Shown here: one piece after another, positions 36,955 through 48,527 of the stretch
How positions within the stretch are numbered: position 1 is the stretch's first letter
Layout of the letters: the number at the start of each line of letters is the position of its first letter
Assembly: GCA_963457665.1 (NCBI GenBank)
Contig: OY735207.1
Location: forward strand, 46,725,196-46,789,195
Length of the DNA: 64,000 nucleotides
Direction of reading: 5' to 3'
Source: Thysanoteuthis rhombus
Taxonomy: Eukaryota > Mollusca > Cephalopoda > Oegopsida > Thysanoteuthidae
The notes under the pieces: generated by a model
Databases searched by the model: none
What the model saw: the letters and a program-made list of their open reading frames with translations, nothing else
What the model was told of the DNA's origin: nothing
Program-made: the position numbers and the translations under genes

Positions 36955-37135
36955 GTGACTAGCAGACACATAGTTTTTATCTGTATTTTGATCTGGAATT
37001 TCTTCCATATATCCACCTACTTAAGTTATATAATTCTCACTGAATTAAGTGCATTAAAAAGGAAGGGTGTTACGTTGAAAAATAAATATATTTTGTATTA
37101 GATAAATGCTTGTTTTTCATCATTTTGGTGTAAAC
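36955..37135 (+). repeat. Interspersed repeat H, weak copy
   Basis: TTTTGATCTGGAATTTC and CACTGAATTAAGTGCATTAAAAAGG parallel the 21.8 and 45.6 kb copies. Similarity is modest. Confidence 0.35.
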
Positions 37136-37400
37136 TCATCGATATACCCACATTTATGCAAGGTACTACCCAAAAGATCCTGGGAACTTGAACAGCGCGT
37201 AGTTGCCAGATGCAGTACAGTTTGTTTTTTTTACTCTTACCTTTGCGAGCAGTACCTGAGCCGGTAGGCAAGCAGCAGACAAAAAACTGGTTTCAAGGAG
37301 TCGGTGAAAGCAAAATATCAAGTTTTAGGAAGTTTTTCATCGTTAAATTCGACATATTTTAACGTAGTTTTAGATCACGTATATATCTTAAAGTCTATAC
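37136..37400. other. Unassigned sequence
   Basis: No feature was recognised. Confidence 0.4.

Positions 37401-37401
<1 letters not shown>

Positions 37402-37467
<66 letters not shown>
37402..37467. repeat. (TA)n microsatellite
   Basis: About 32 TA units. Confidence 0.97.
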
Positions 37468-37470
<3 letters not shown>

Positions 37471-38090
37471 TTAGGCGTCATTTTTATAGATATAAGTTTA
37501 ATGAAAGATGATACTTGAAGAACGTTTTCTTTTTAATTTTTCAGATTTCAATGTTTTTCACTTAAGGAGAAAAAACGCATGTCTAGATGATATGGATGCA
37601 CAGTATCACCCATGAAAGACCACATCCTCCACCAAATTGTATAAAAAGAATTCTTTCTCAACCAAACATACCTGGAACTTATTATTTTCTAGTCGGGTAT
37701 TATATGACAAAAATGGATATAATCAGGTGTTATTTTTTTACTAAACTCTACAGCATTAGAACACCGTATCCAAAAATGTGAATATGTATCACAGAAAACA
37801 TAAGTACACCCCGTACGAAAAATGTTCGTGCAGGCCATGTCGTCTTTTTGATATTCTGAAATAACCTTCAGCATTCATGATCCTATCAATGAAATGATAT
37901 TATATCTAATTTTTGGACTGCAAGATATTCATAATCTTGGTTACTGAGTTTCAATAATTGAGAGTTGAAGATCTTATTTAGTGTCGAGATTCTTGATTTT
38001 ATGATGAGGGCTTCATGAACCCGATGCCCATTTTTGGGGAAATAAATGATTGTTATTATACGTGTATCGTTTACGGGTATTCATCTTAGC
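37468..38090. other. Unassigned sequence
   Basis: No feature was recognised. Confidence 0.4.
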
Positions 38091-38092
38091 AT

Positions 38093-39300
38093 AATCATCA
38101 GCCTTTTAGCGTCTTTCGTTGGACATAGCACTTCCCTGAGGATTCGCCAGACCTTTCTATCATACGCGTCGCGTAGCTAATATTTTCCGAACTTGTGTAC
38201 TTCGTCAAACCATTTTGTATTTTACAGTTTCACACATAATCTCTGGGAAACCACGTCGTGAGTCGTGATGTCAATCGTTTGTCTGACATTCTCACAACAT
38301 GACCAGCCCGTTGCCATTTGAGTTTTCTAATGTATTCTATGATATCAATAATCCCTGTCTTTTCTCTAATATACCGTGTTTTGTCATCTCTCCGAGTGCA
38401 TAATTCTCTCATGTGCATGTTGCATAGTTCTCAGTTTGCAGGTCAATCTTTTGGTTAGGTTCAGCTCCATGGGTGACTATCAGGAGGGTGCATTGGTTAT
38501 TGACCCTTTTTTCTAAGACTGATTGGATTTTTGAGTTCCTAAATGTTGAACATGCTCTACCGAAAGTGTGCCATCCTAGAGTGATTCATGGCGTGATTTC
38601 TTCCTCATTCGAAGATTCAATGGAGATTCGTTGTCTTAGGCAGATGTGCTACACTTTTTTTCAGGTCTGCTTTGTCGATTTTTATTGTTGTGTTTTTATC
38701 CTCAACATGTTTGCTGTACATGACATAAATTTTTACTGAAATTCATGAGAAGACCAACTGTCTTGCAATCTTCGTTCAGTTCGTCTAGCTTTGGAGATTA
38801 TGAAGGATTTTTTGCAAAAAAAAGACGAAGTCGTCAGCAAATTCGAGGCTAATCACGTATTCGCCCTCTTTTCTGGCCCCTTTATTTTCTCGGTCTAGGT
38901 TTCGGAAGATTATCTCGAGGCCGACTGTAAAGTGTGAGCTGGTATCATCTTGTCTCGCTCCTTTCCCGAGCAGAAAGGGCTCAGAGTCTTTATGTAGCCT
39001 GATAAATGATCTGCTGTGTTGGTATACACGTTGTATGATAGCGTTGATGACCTTGGGGATTTCCACTGATTCGAAGGTCTTCTCAAACTCAATGCTACAG
39101 CGAGTGGCATTTTATATTCAGCCGCTTCTTCTTTTCGTTGATTTACTGAATGGAGATGATTAATGGTTGAGCATCTTCTTTTGAATCGCAGCGTTTTGGT
39201 GATTCGGTTGGTGATTACTTTGGTAAAAAGTTTGTAGATGCAGTTGAGTAGGCATATCAGTTCCAAACAGTATTTGTTCATTTATTTGAGCACGGATGAT
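38093..39300 (-). mobile_element. Longest RTE-like LINE copy, with reverse transcriptase palm
   Basis: From the 5' side on the minus strand: ICLLNCIYKLFTKVITNRIT (about 39260-39200), STINHLHSVNQ, a frame break near 39100, VINAIIQRVY, then GARQDDTSSHFTVGLEII (about 38965-38915) and the palm box LEFADDFVFF at about 38850-38815. FADD keeps the two catalytic aspartates. The connector and C-terminal part continue to about 38093, where a short ATC remnant is all that is left of the tail. Frameshifts and stops break it throughout and the N-terminal endonuclease is absent. It is therefore not functional. Confidence 0.9.
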
Positions 39301-40020
39301 ACTTTAACTGGACAAATGGCAAGCTGACCAACAGAATAGCGAGTTATTAGAATGTCCAACGCAATTTTAATTCTTTTATTTATTTATTTATTTATTTGCA
39401 TTATAGGGGATACGAAAGAAGAACTCGTTGATGACATTAATATTATTTAATGGGAGCTCATAAAGTAAGCATTGTAAGTAATATTGTACGTATATATTGA
39501 ATGGTGCACCTTAAACAAAATCGTCAAAATTTGTGTCATTGTATTCATTTGTGAAGAAAAAAACTCGTTTGAAAAAAAAAGATGTGTTATAAACTTTTCG
39601 GGTGTTTTATAATGTTTGCATATACTATGAACCAGACTAAGTGTTAAAAACGATAATTATCCAGTACGCTGGAACATTATCTGTCCGCAAAGGCTTATCT
39701 ATTTACATAGATGTATAAGAAGTAAAAATATAAAGGAGAACCTGTATAACGAAGCGTATTTAATCCATTCATTTTCCTATAGATAACACCAGAGGCTAAA
39801 TGTGTTTGTTTTCTCTTAAATGCTAGCGACGTAAAAGTACGTCTCACTCAGCACTTAGGTTAGCTTGACCCACAATGTAATGAGGACAGTGAGCTTATTG
39901 ATAAAAGCCAACCGTCAACTAACTTTTTGCGTATAGCATGTTAAAGTGCAAGTGTGTGTAGAGTATCTACTTTAAAAGTCTGTGGCCTCGAAATCATGAC
40001 AGTATAGGCGGAAACAAACA
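39301..40020. other. Unassigned sequence
   Basis: A short (ATTT)n run lies at 39375-39398. No other feature. Confidence 0.4.
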
Positions 40021-40145
40021 AACACACACACACACACACACATATATGGCTTTCAGTGTCTTTTTATACTTGCTCATAAGTGCGCCTCTCTCTCTCTCTC
40101 TCTATCCACATTCATGTTTTTATTTACACACACACACACACACGC
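40021..40145. repeat. CA and CT microsatellites
   Basis: (CA)n at 40023-40042, (CT)n at 40088-40104 and (CA)n at 40127-40143. Confidence 0.93.
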
Positions 40146-40185
40146 ATATTTATACGTACGTATACCAGCGAAGACCCACAAAATT

Positions 40186-40510
40186 AAGAGATTACAACAT
40201 AGTATATAAGATAGAAAAAAGGGTGCCCGTGACATAATAGAAACTATTAAAAAACTCAAATGGCAACGGGCAGGCCATGTTGCAAGGATGAAAGACAACC
40301 GATGGACAGCACGTCTCACAACATGGATCCCCAGAGATCACATAAGAAACCGAGGCCGACAGAACAGAAGATGGAGAGATGAACTGGACAGAGTTAGGAA
40401 ATACTGGCTCTGCGACGCTTATCACAGAGAAGTGTGGCGAATCCTCGGGAAGGTCTATGTCCAACGACGGACGTTAAAAGACTAATGATGATGATGATAA
40501 TGATGATGAT
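40186..40510 (+). mobile_element. RTE-like LINE 3' end, short
   Basis: It begins at the coding equivalent of RDHKAARYI and has a frameshift near 40230. It then reads open through IKKLKWQRAGHVARMKDNRW, TTWIPRDHIRNRG, RWRDELDRVRKYWL, GKVYVQRRTLKD and stop, followed by (ATG)n to 40510. Over its last 80 codons it is the least damaged RTE copy here. Confidence 0.9.
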
Positions 40511-40689
40511 ATGTTTGGATAAACTATGAAGATATATATATATATGTGCTACAATGTTCGATGTTATAATTCTTTGGGGATAACATTTTCTGTCCAAAGT
40601 GCGATTCCCTAAGTTCACCCCGACTTTCCTAATATTCAATCCGTACTCTCAAGTTTGATACTTTGTTATGGCTGCGCAGTTGGCTATGG

Positions 40690-41145
40690 TCGATCAGGTT
40701 GGTCAATGACCAGTCAAAAGGCATTAAGACGAAAGACATCAGTTAAAAAGACCGCAATCTTGTACTGCCTACTGCAAGTTACAGTCGCATTCAGTCAAAA
40801 GGTATCAGTATAACACCGTTGTATAATTTTTAAAACTGAATTTCTACTGATTAAGTAATTTAATTTAGTATTTTGTATTTCCCATAAATTTTAAAGAAAT
40901 AAGTTTTATAGTGAATTTATTTTCTATTTCGTACCATATGTCACAGAAAGAATAGAGTAATTAGTCGTTTAATAATAATAATAAAAAAATCATATTTTTA
41001 TACGTTCTGCAGTGTTACCTTTTTGATTAATTCTGTTTGAATGGATGCGATTGTAACTTGCAGCACTCCGTATTATACAGTTGTCCTTTAAACTGATGCC
41101 TTTTGTCTTGATGCCTTTTGTCCTGATGCCTTTTGATCGAGAAGA
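40690..41145. mobile_element. MITE-like element D, copy 1
   Basis: Left arm 40711-40822 and right arm about 41000-41137 are inverted copies of each other. Words CAAAAGGCAT, CATCAGTT.AAA, ACTGCAAGTTACA.TCGCAT and TCAAAAGGTA on the left recur reverse-complemented on the right. About 175 bases of AT-rich centre separate them. Long inverted ends around a short non-coding core fit a non-autonomous DNA transposon. Outer ends and target duplication could not be fixed. Confidence 0.7.
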
Positions 41146-41685
41146 AAGTCAATGCATTTTATTGCTATTTTTTCTCTACAATTAATATCCCAAACGGAAT
41201 TAACTATTTGTCGATAAGAAATAACGAAAGCAGAGATAGATTTTAACCTTCAAAGCACTCGTCGTCTGGATAAAAATTCAAAGAAAATATGAAATTCAAT
41301 TCCTGTTCTTTCAAATGAGTTTCACGCATCAATATTTTTATGAAAAAAAAAAGAAGAAAGAAATGTGTGACTAATCCAAGTAATTAGAGACTGTTAAAAT
41401 ATACCTGTTAATTTAGTATTCGTAAGTTAAATTCATCCTATTTCGGAGAAGCTCAACAGAAGCCTAATGGTTACGTCACATATCCGCCTCTCTCCAAGGT
41501 TATGAGCTGAAATCAGGGAAGGATTCATTTAATTTCACAGCTGTTTGTTCTTGCGTGACCACTGACAAAAAAAAACAAAAACAAAGCAAAAAAAGGAAAA
41601 AAACCAACAACAAAAAAAACGTAGATAAGCCGACAGAAAAGTTACAGGGGATTTTATATAATAAAATGTAATCATGCGTATGTAT
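41146..41685. other. Unassigned AT-rich sequence
   Basis: An A/C-rich AAAACAAAG-type tract lies at 41566-41622. Otherwise nothing. Confidence 0.4.
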
Positions 41686-41746
41686 GTAAGTATGTATGTA
41701 TGTATGTATGTATGCATGCATGTATTTATGTATGTATGTACGTACA
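41686..41746. repeat. (GTAT)n microsatellite
   Basis: GTAT tetranucleotides with GCAT interruptions. Confidence 0.93.
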
Positions 41747-41754
41747 TGCATGTG

Positions 41755-41965
41755 CGTGCTTTGTTGCAGTCCAGTAGTGAGCTACTTTCGTAGACCATTA
41801 CCTCTGTTGTGAGCTCGATCCTCAGCGGATGCCCACCACTTGGACCCTTGTGCTCTACTAGCATAAGTATAGTGAACCTCAAGTGTGCATCTCCGTGAAA
41901 TAGAAGTCAACAAGCTAGTTAATGCTGTTATGGGTTCGATCCTCACAAGGTTCTTTTTTTTATTA
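41755..41965 (+). mobile_element. SINE-3 dimer
   Basis: Two tRNA-like modules in the same orientation, about 120 bases apart. The first ends with B box GAGCTCGATCC at about 41811. The second has A-box-like GTCAACAAGCTAG and B box GGGTTCGATCC at about 41934. The spacing and linker agree with the four-module array at 48.5 kb. Confidence 0.65.
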
Positions 41966-42042
41966 TTACAAAGCTTAACTGTACAGAAAGCTTAGGAGAG
42001 CTTGGTATATGTTCACAGACATACACACGCACGTACGAGCTA

Positions 42043-42073
<31 letters not shown>

Positions 42074-43505
42074 AGCATACACACATATGCACACACACTC
42101 ACATATATGTGTATATGTGCGTATATAGCATTTGTATATTCTTTATAAGTGTTAGATTTATACATACTCGACTATACACAAACAAATACGCTTGTCTATG
42201 TCATAAAAATCTCGTATTCTAACTTCAATATGGATTAGAGAAGGCGACTCAGTGAAAAGTACGGCTGATTGCTTCTGTTTTCGCGGCGACAAGTCACTAT
42301 TCGCTAAAAAAAAAACTTATTGCCGCTAGATTTTCCTTGATGGCAAAATGCCACTTGAACAATTAGAGGAGCGATGGTTCACGAATAGCGGTTTCGGTCC
42401 TCTCTGCCTACTCCATTGCTAATGGCCTTGCGACAGATCAACCTAGTTCATACGTACAATTCGAATAGATCTTCCATTTCGTGATTTATTCACACATAGG
42501 AAATACGTTCATACGTATATTTTTCATACACACACTGTTGTAATGAATGGGTGGCTGTATTCCCAACACTGACTTCGTCAGATGATCATTTAATCGGTGA
42601 GGCGTGGTTTTTCGGGCTGAGATATCATTTTCATTAGTCTTGCACGTACAGGCTGTATCTCGCGATACGATCAGACAGCCAGTTGACTTAATTCATGCGG
42701 CTTCAAATATTACCACAACCAAACGGATTTATTTTCTGGCTATTTTGTTGTTTTGTAACTTATTGGAGAGATACATGGCTTTCTCTCTCTCACATTCGTA
42801 TTTCATGCTTCTTTTTTTTTCGACCTTTGTTCATAGACATATCGTATGTTGCCCCCGCGAGAATAACTTCTACTTTTACGATGTGAACTAGCTTTGAATT
42901 ACCAGAGCAAAAACGACGATACCAGGCTGCTGGATGGTTAAGAATGTCTTTCCAAGTCTGAAACTTTATAAGGCGACGTTTGTTTACGTTTAAAACTGAA
43001 AAGAAAAACAACTTTTTTTTTCTTCTAATTTCTGCTTCATAAAATTCTGTTTTGATTGTTAACAAAAATTCACACCCAGTGAAGAAAAGATTTAAATTCT
43101 CGTAAATGTATGACATGAACCTGATATCTTTTCAGGTTTTCAGGTATATAAGCATAAGGACTCACACTGTCTTAGTTGTGACCAGTGTTGTCTCTTCACT
43201 TCAACTTTTATAATCGGGATTGAGTCAAAAAACATTTAATCTTTTTCGAAAAATATCCACAAAAAAACATCTTGAAATATATTTTGTATTTGTTAAGACT
43301 TTTTTTTTCGCTGCAAATGATGAAAATGAATGCAATCCAGCATTTGTGACCTATAAGATTGATTAATTGAACAAAAATAAATTGAGATTTGAAAAAAAGG
43401 GTCAGATTAATCTTTTGTTCCAATGAAAATATATTTATTCATAGATACATTTGATTTTGTACAAGGTGCTTCAATTTCGCTATTTTGGATTGTTGTTTCA
43501 GATCT
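41966..43505. other. Unassigned sequence with (CA)n
   Basis: (CA)n at 42042-42070 and CA-rich sequence to 42120. No other feature. Confidence 0.5.
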
Positions 43506-43509
43506 GAAA

Positions 43510-43622
43510 TTTTTAGATATTTTTAGATGGAATTTGAAGTTCTTTAGATATTTTAGATGAATATCAGAAGGTTCCAGGTTACTATCTAAAAGTTTTACTG
43601 GTGTTTAAAAAATATCTAAAAA
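43510..43622. repeat. 15-base perfect inverted repeat
   Basis: TTTTTAGATATTTTT at 43510-43524 is exactly complemented by 43608-43622. Extra TTTAGATATTTTAGA and ACTATCTAAAAG words between them make a nested fold possible. Confidence 0.7.
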
Positions 43623-45585
43623 GTATTTAAGATAGCTGTCTCATTAAAAAGTATGTCTTGGTGTGAACGATCTAGGCACAATTTTTGACATCTAAACGCA
43701 TCGAAAGAATATCCTGATATTGCTGCTGAATCAGATCGTGACACTTTTTTCTTGCAATCTATTTGAGGTCATTTTATATTTACGATCTCTTCTCCACATC
43801 CTTCCCCCTGTTTGGTTCATGCCTTTTTCAATGATCATGCTAAAAAGCTTTTCTTATTCACAGTTACTGCTACCACCACTGCCTTTTCTTATTTCGGAAT
43901 CGCTTTTGATCACTCTGGTTTTAGAAGCTGATTCCTATTCTTCTGGTTATCCAAGCGTTAATCTCTTCTTTCGCACTGAGCCAAAATCCTTCAAAATCCT
44001 TCGATTTCCCTCTTCTTCCGCGAGTTAACCTTGGAATCGATGCTCCGGGTGTAAGAAGATGTTGTCTTAATCTGATTATCACCCGGAGAACAATATCAGT
44101 AAGAAATATACAGATACGAAGATCGAAGAAGTTGAGGCTGACGTAAGACAGTAGGAATTATTTTTTTCTCTCCCAATAAACAATATAAGTTTTTAGCAGG
44201 ATTCAAAGGTTAAAAGTCGTATTTTCTTAATTTTTTTATTAGATGGGACATTGTCAATCCCCCAAAAAAAAACATTGTTAATTTATTATTTCTGATAAGC
44301 ATTTCTTTCATCTTAATTTCAGTTGCCTCTCATCACAACTACTCAGACCGAATTCCTACGGCCATTAGTGCGAGTCAGAATTAAAGAATAAGGTCTCAGC
44401 AAAACTGAAACAGGTCTAAAATAGTTGAGAGTTCGGTTTGTATTGAGCTCGAATTTATCAAAATTGCAAATGATATATACACAAACCTGTAAAACTTATA
44501 CTATATTCAATAATCGTTTCTGCGTGACAAAATATCCATTCTTATTATATGTATGGTTATGTGGAGGGGTTAACAGCAGCAGATGAGAAAAATGCGTGAA
44601 GAGAGAGTATTTAACAGAGACAGCAGACCAGTAAGAAATGTTACAAGAAAGACGTATTTAAAAGCTAGGAAATATGGCCGAAAAGATTGATTAAGGGTGT
44701 TCAGTTGAACATTAATTTTGATAGAAATCTTAAAGCATCAGAAGCAAAATATGCAAAAGTAAGTAAATCAGTTTTAGTATATATTGTGGAACCCCCCTCA
44801 CCCCCCCCAAACAAACAAAAATAAAACAAAAACAAAATAACAATCGATTACTGAAAAAAACGAACCTGATATTTATCAGTCCGAATCGGTTCCCAAGGAC
44901 ACTTTTGATGGACAGCAATATTTATCTTTTTTCTGATTGGTTGGAAGGATTTATTTGGTTTCAGTTTGGGTAGAAAAGCTGACAGACGAATTTCAAAATC
45001 TTGCCAGCCGTGATCTTACTTTAGCACAGAAATTAGCGTAATGTTGTCTACTACAATATGTCATGCGAAACAACAAGCAGAAAAATGAGAGACCTTGGTG
45101 ACGTTATTCATTTTCAAGATGTATACACAGTAGAGCTAATTTTGACTTTTGTACTGCACGTACACTCTAAAGAGATGGGAATCAGATTCATACTCTGAAT
45201 ACTCAATTTTTGCCAACGTTATCGCGAACATCTGCAATGGACATGGCGGTTTGGGAATTAATACGAATCAATTCGCCTTATTTTGCTTTTTTTTTTTTGA
45301 GTCGAGATTAGTTGATAATCCGCCGTAAAATGCCCCATAACATTCTTTCGTCAAAAACAATCTGCCAGTGGCAATGAGTAGCGGCGAGGCAAAGACTTCT
45401 CACAGACTTTTCTAGAACGTAATGTTTGAATCAGTTTAACATGAATGAAGAATTCGAACTTCAGCTTTCGTTATTGAGATTTTTCAATCCGGGCAAGACT
45501 TGATTCTTATTCTTATTCAACTGAAAAATTAATGGAGATCATCCAGTTAATATTCACTGTTATATGCGTCTGTGTATGCGCCTGC
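43623..45585. other. Unassigned sequence, about 2 kb
   Basis: The 102-codon plus frame at 43720-44028 is hydrophobic and Ser/Leu-rich, with no recognisable family. No repeats were identified. Confidence 0.4.
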
Positions 45586-45720
45586 ATACGGGGGTAGATC
45601 AATATTTATAGCCTGACGAGCAGTTATTTGCTGAATTTCGATCTGAAATTTCCACTGCATAATGTTCGATCTATGTGATCTCTGGAGAAGTGTTGGGTTA
45701 ACTGACAAGGATCAAGATGA
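45586..45720 (+). repeat. Interspersed repeat H, copy 3
   Basis: CTGAATTTCGATCTGAAATT, CATAATGTTCGATC and TCTGGAGAAGTG parallel the 21.8 kb copy. Confidence 0.45.
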
Positions 45721-45854
45721 CGGAAAATATTTTTCTCGTAAAGTTTGCTGTGCCTTTGAATACGCGTGAAAAGCTTGTCGTATTCAGTCAGATACGTTCT
45801 AAAGTAGAATTTTCACCGAAATGTCCACGCAGATGAACTCGTAACACACACACA

Positions 45855-45856
45855 CA

Positions 45857-45949
<93 letters not shown>

Positions 45950-45990
45950 AGATAGATGGATAGATAGAGAGTGACAGAGAGAGAGAGAGA
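45855..45990. repeat. (CA)n-(TA)n-(GATA)n-(GA)n compound microsatellite
   Basis: A TA array of about 85 bases flanked by a CA tract on the left and GATA/GA on the right. Confidence 0.96.
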
Positions 45991-46195
45991 GATCTTAGGT
46001 AGTGTAACGATCATCGGCACACAAAGGGGATTCGAGAAACCAAGTTCGAATTCTGGTTAAGGCTACTTGCATTCACTTAGCACCGTTCACGACCTTGGGA
46101 AAGGCATGAACGCACCTATTTTATAGACCAGGTCCTCAGTTCTAACATATTATCCGAAAATATAAATGAATGAATAAATAAATATTGGCGAGACT
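45991..46195 (+). mobile_element. tRNA-derived SINE with a conserved-looking central motif
   Basis: A-box-like TAGTGTAACGATCATCGG at about 45999 and B box AAGTTCGAATTC at about 46042 give a pol III head. Downstream, ACCTTGGGAAAGGCA at about 46093 resembles the CTTGGGCAAGGCAC word seen in central domains of several animal SINEs. An A-rich AATGAATGAATAAATAAATA tail follows. It is distinct from SINE-1 to SINE-4, and no second copy is present. Confidence 0.6.
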
Positions 46196-46575
46196 GGCAG
46201 ATTGGTGCCAAGTCACGTAGGATTACTTCACTTCGAACCATTGCCTAGCGAATTTATTTTTACTTGCTTCTGACAGGCGGCTTCCTCTTCCTACCATTCT
46301 GCTGGTAGCGGAAGGAAACGCCGTGTATGTCTTTAAGTTTGGATGACGTCAATCATGAAGTTGCGTAGAATTGAAAAAGTCGATAGCACCAAATATCCAT
46401 GAAGTCTGTATCGAGGCATTTTTCGCAAGACATCTTCAGAGTGGAGATACGACGCCTGTGCTTAGAAAAAAAGCTGTTTATGCATCGTAGTATTTGAATT
46501 CTCTTGCACTGAGTGAGTTGAATATAGTATCAGAAATGGATTGTTCTCCAGGTTTGTTCCACCTTTTTAATTGTA
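46196..46575. other. Unassigned sequence
   Basis: No feature was recognised. Confidence 0.4.
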
Positions 46576-46585
46576 AAACGAAACA

Positions 46586-46711
<126 letters not shown>

Positions 46712-46799
46712 CGTGTGTATATTTTTCAAATTGAAATATCTATCTTTATAAAGAACAGTGGGATCTTTTTCTGCATGTTTCTGCGTTTCTCTGTTCGCA

Positions 46800-47125
46800 A
46801 CTTTCACTAGAGCGCAAGGATACTACACAAAACTAAGGTGTGACACAAGGTCGGTTTTATGTGGGGTTCCATACACGCAAAAGCTAAAAGAATTGCTCCA
46901 GTCCCCGCAACTAGTGTTGCAAAAGCGCCAGATTGAACCCAACCCTTGCATTCTAGTACAATGGGGGGATGCTGATCTCCCGATACCGGGCAGGATTATT
47001 TTTTTAGGCAACAGGATGATCCTTATACTTTCTGATATACCGAGCTTCAGTAGGTTATCATCGGCCATTGTTTTGCACTGGCGCAGAGCCAACAAATAAT
47101 TTACTACTGCAAACAAATATTACAC
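46800..47125 (+). repeat. Repeat E, copy 2
   Basis: From the GTGTGACACAAGGTCGG word at 46839 through GTGGGGTTCCAT, TTGCTCCAGTCCCCGCAACT, ATCATCGGCCATTG, CACTGGCG and AAACAAATATTACAC. It is collinear with the copy directly to its right. Confidence 0.7.
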
Positions 47126-47139
47126 TTCGTATTTATTCG

Positions 47140-47465
47140 CTTTCCTACCAGAGCAAGATGTGACACAAGGTCGTCATTAATGTCGGGTTCCATTTACGGA
47201 TGAGTAGCAAAAATTGCCCCGGTCCCTGCAACTGATGTTGCGAAAGGGTCAGGACAAGCCCGACCCATCCCTTTAAGAACGATGGGACAGTACTGCCTCG
47301 GGGCGTACTGCTTCCCCGAAATTGGGCTGAGTAATTTTTTGAGGCCACAGGACGAATCATAAGCTTTTTTTGCGAAACAATACCGAGCCACAGTGACCCA
47401 TTATCAGCTTCGGCATGGCACTGGCGTAAAACCAAAGTGTGCTCTGCAAACGGATACTACGCTTT
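47140..47465 (+). repeat. Repeat E, copy 3 (tandem with copy 2)
   Basis: The same word order as copy 2, about 317 bases further on: ATGTGACACAAGGTCG at 47158, TCGGGTTCCAT, TTGCCCCGGTCCCTGCAACT, TTATCAGCTTCGGCATGGCA and AAACGGATACTACGC. It retains the ACAGTACTGCCTCGGGGCG and GGGCTGAGTAAT words shared with the 29.2 kb copy. An RTE fragment begins immediately after it. Confidence 0.72.
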
Positions 47466-47472
47466 TATCGTA

Positions 47473-47827
47473 ACATGGAACCTAACCAAGAAACAGATCT
47501 GCAAATTGAGAACCATGCAACGTGCACATGAAAGAATTATGCGGGGCCTCACATGGAGAGACTACAAGACAGCACAGTACATCTGGGAAAAGACAAGTGT
47601 CAGGGACATCATACAAACTATTAAAAAACTCATATGGCAGTGGGCTGGCCATGTTGCATGAATGGCAGACAACCGATGGACATCACGACTCACAGCATGA
47701 ATCCCCCGATATCACATGCACAACCGAGGCCGGCAGAATATTAGATGGAGAGACAAGCTCGACAAGTTCAGAAAGTACTGGCTCTGCGACGCCCATGATA
47801 GAGAAGTGTGGTGAATCTTGGAGAAGA

Positions 47828-47878
<51 letters not shown>

Positions 47879-47884
47879 ATGATG
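47473..47884 (+). mobile_element. RTE-like LINE 3' end with altered tail
   Basis: It starts at the TWNLTKKQICK codons, abutting repeat E, and runs through MRGLTWRDYKTAQYI, KKLIWQWAGHVA, a stop at about 47660 and the remaining C-terminus. The last coding block (GKVYVQRRTLK) is deleted. The tail is (TGC)n passing into (TGA)n at 47832-47884, instead of pure ATG. Confidence 0.9.
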
Positions 47885-48520
47885 AACTATTACGTTATCC
47901 TTAACTTTTGACTCTTGAAAATAGATTATACATAACAGAGCCTGTAATAAGTTATTGAAGCCTTCAGATTGTATATCAATTACACTAGGTTTAAAGCAGC
48001 CAATATGTATGCAGTTAGGTTCAGTAGATGTTGTATCAAAGCTTCCAGATCTCTTTTACTGATAGGAATTGCATTCAGCTAGATTTGTCTGACTGAGATT
48101 AAACTGTTGATCAAGCAGGATCGGATAAATTTTGCAGTTTTAACCTTCAACCTAAAATTATCATTCTCTATAATTCTGTTTCAGTTTCCAACGCATTTAA
48201 CGTAAAGAGCACGAATAACTTTCCAGCTGCTTCAAATATCCCGTAACCGGTTGCATGGGCTTGAGATAACTTGACAACCAATAAGAATAGACTTTATTCT
48301 ACACGCACGAACAGATACCCTCGCCAGGGAGACGCCATAAAGTGAGCTTGAGTACTGTGCGACCATTGCATTCACAGTGAGCAAGTCTGCCCATTCTTAA
48401 CGTCTTGTGCAGGGGAGGGGGTTGACAAAAAGATCGCACCATCCAGGTCTGTCAGTCTCACTTCAGTCTAGATTTGCCCCCGTCATGTCTTAGTTACTTT
48501 TTTAAGACGGTAAAAAAACC
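47885..48520. other. Unassigned sequence
   Basis: No feature was recognised. Confidence 0.4.
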
Positions 48521-48527
48521 TGGGTTG

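Noticed and set aside
41140-41145. Exact outer ends of the MITE-like elements
   Set aside because: Alignment by eye does not settle a terminal base or target duplication, so no ends are claimed.
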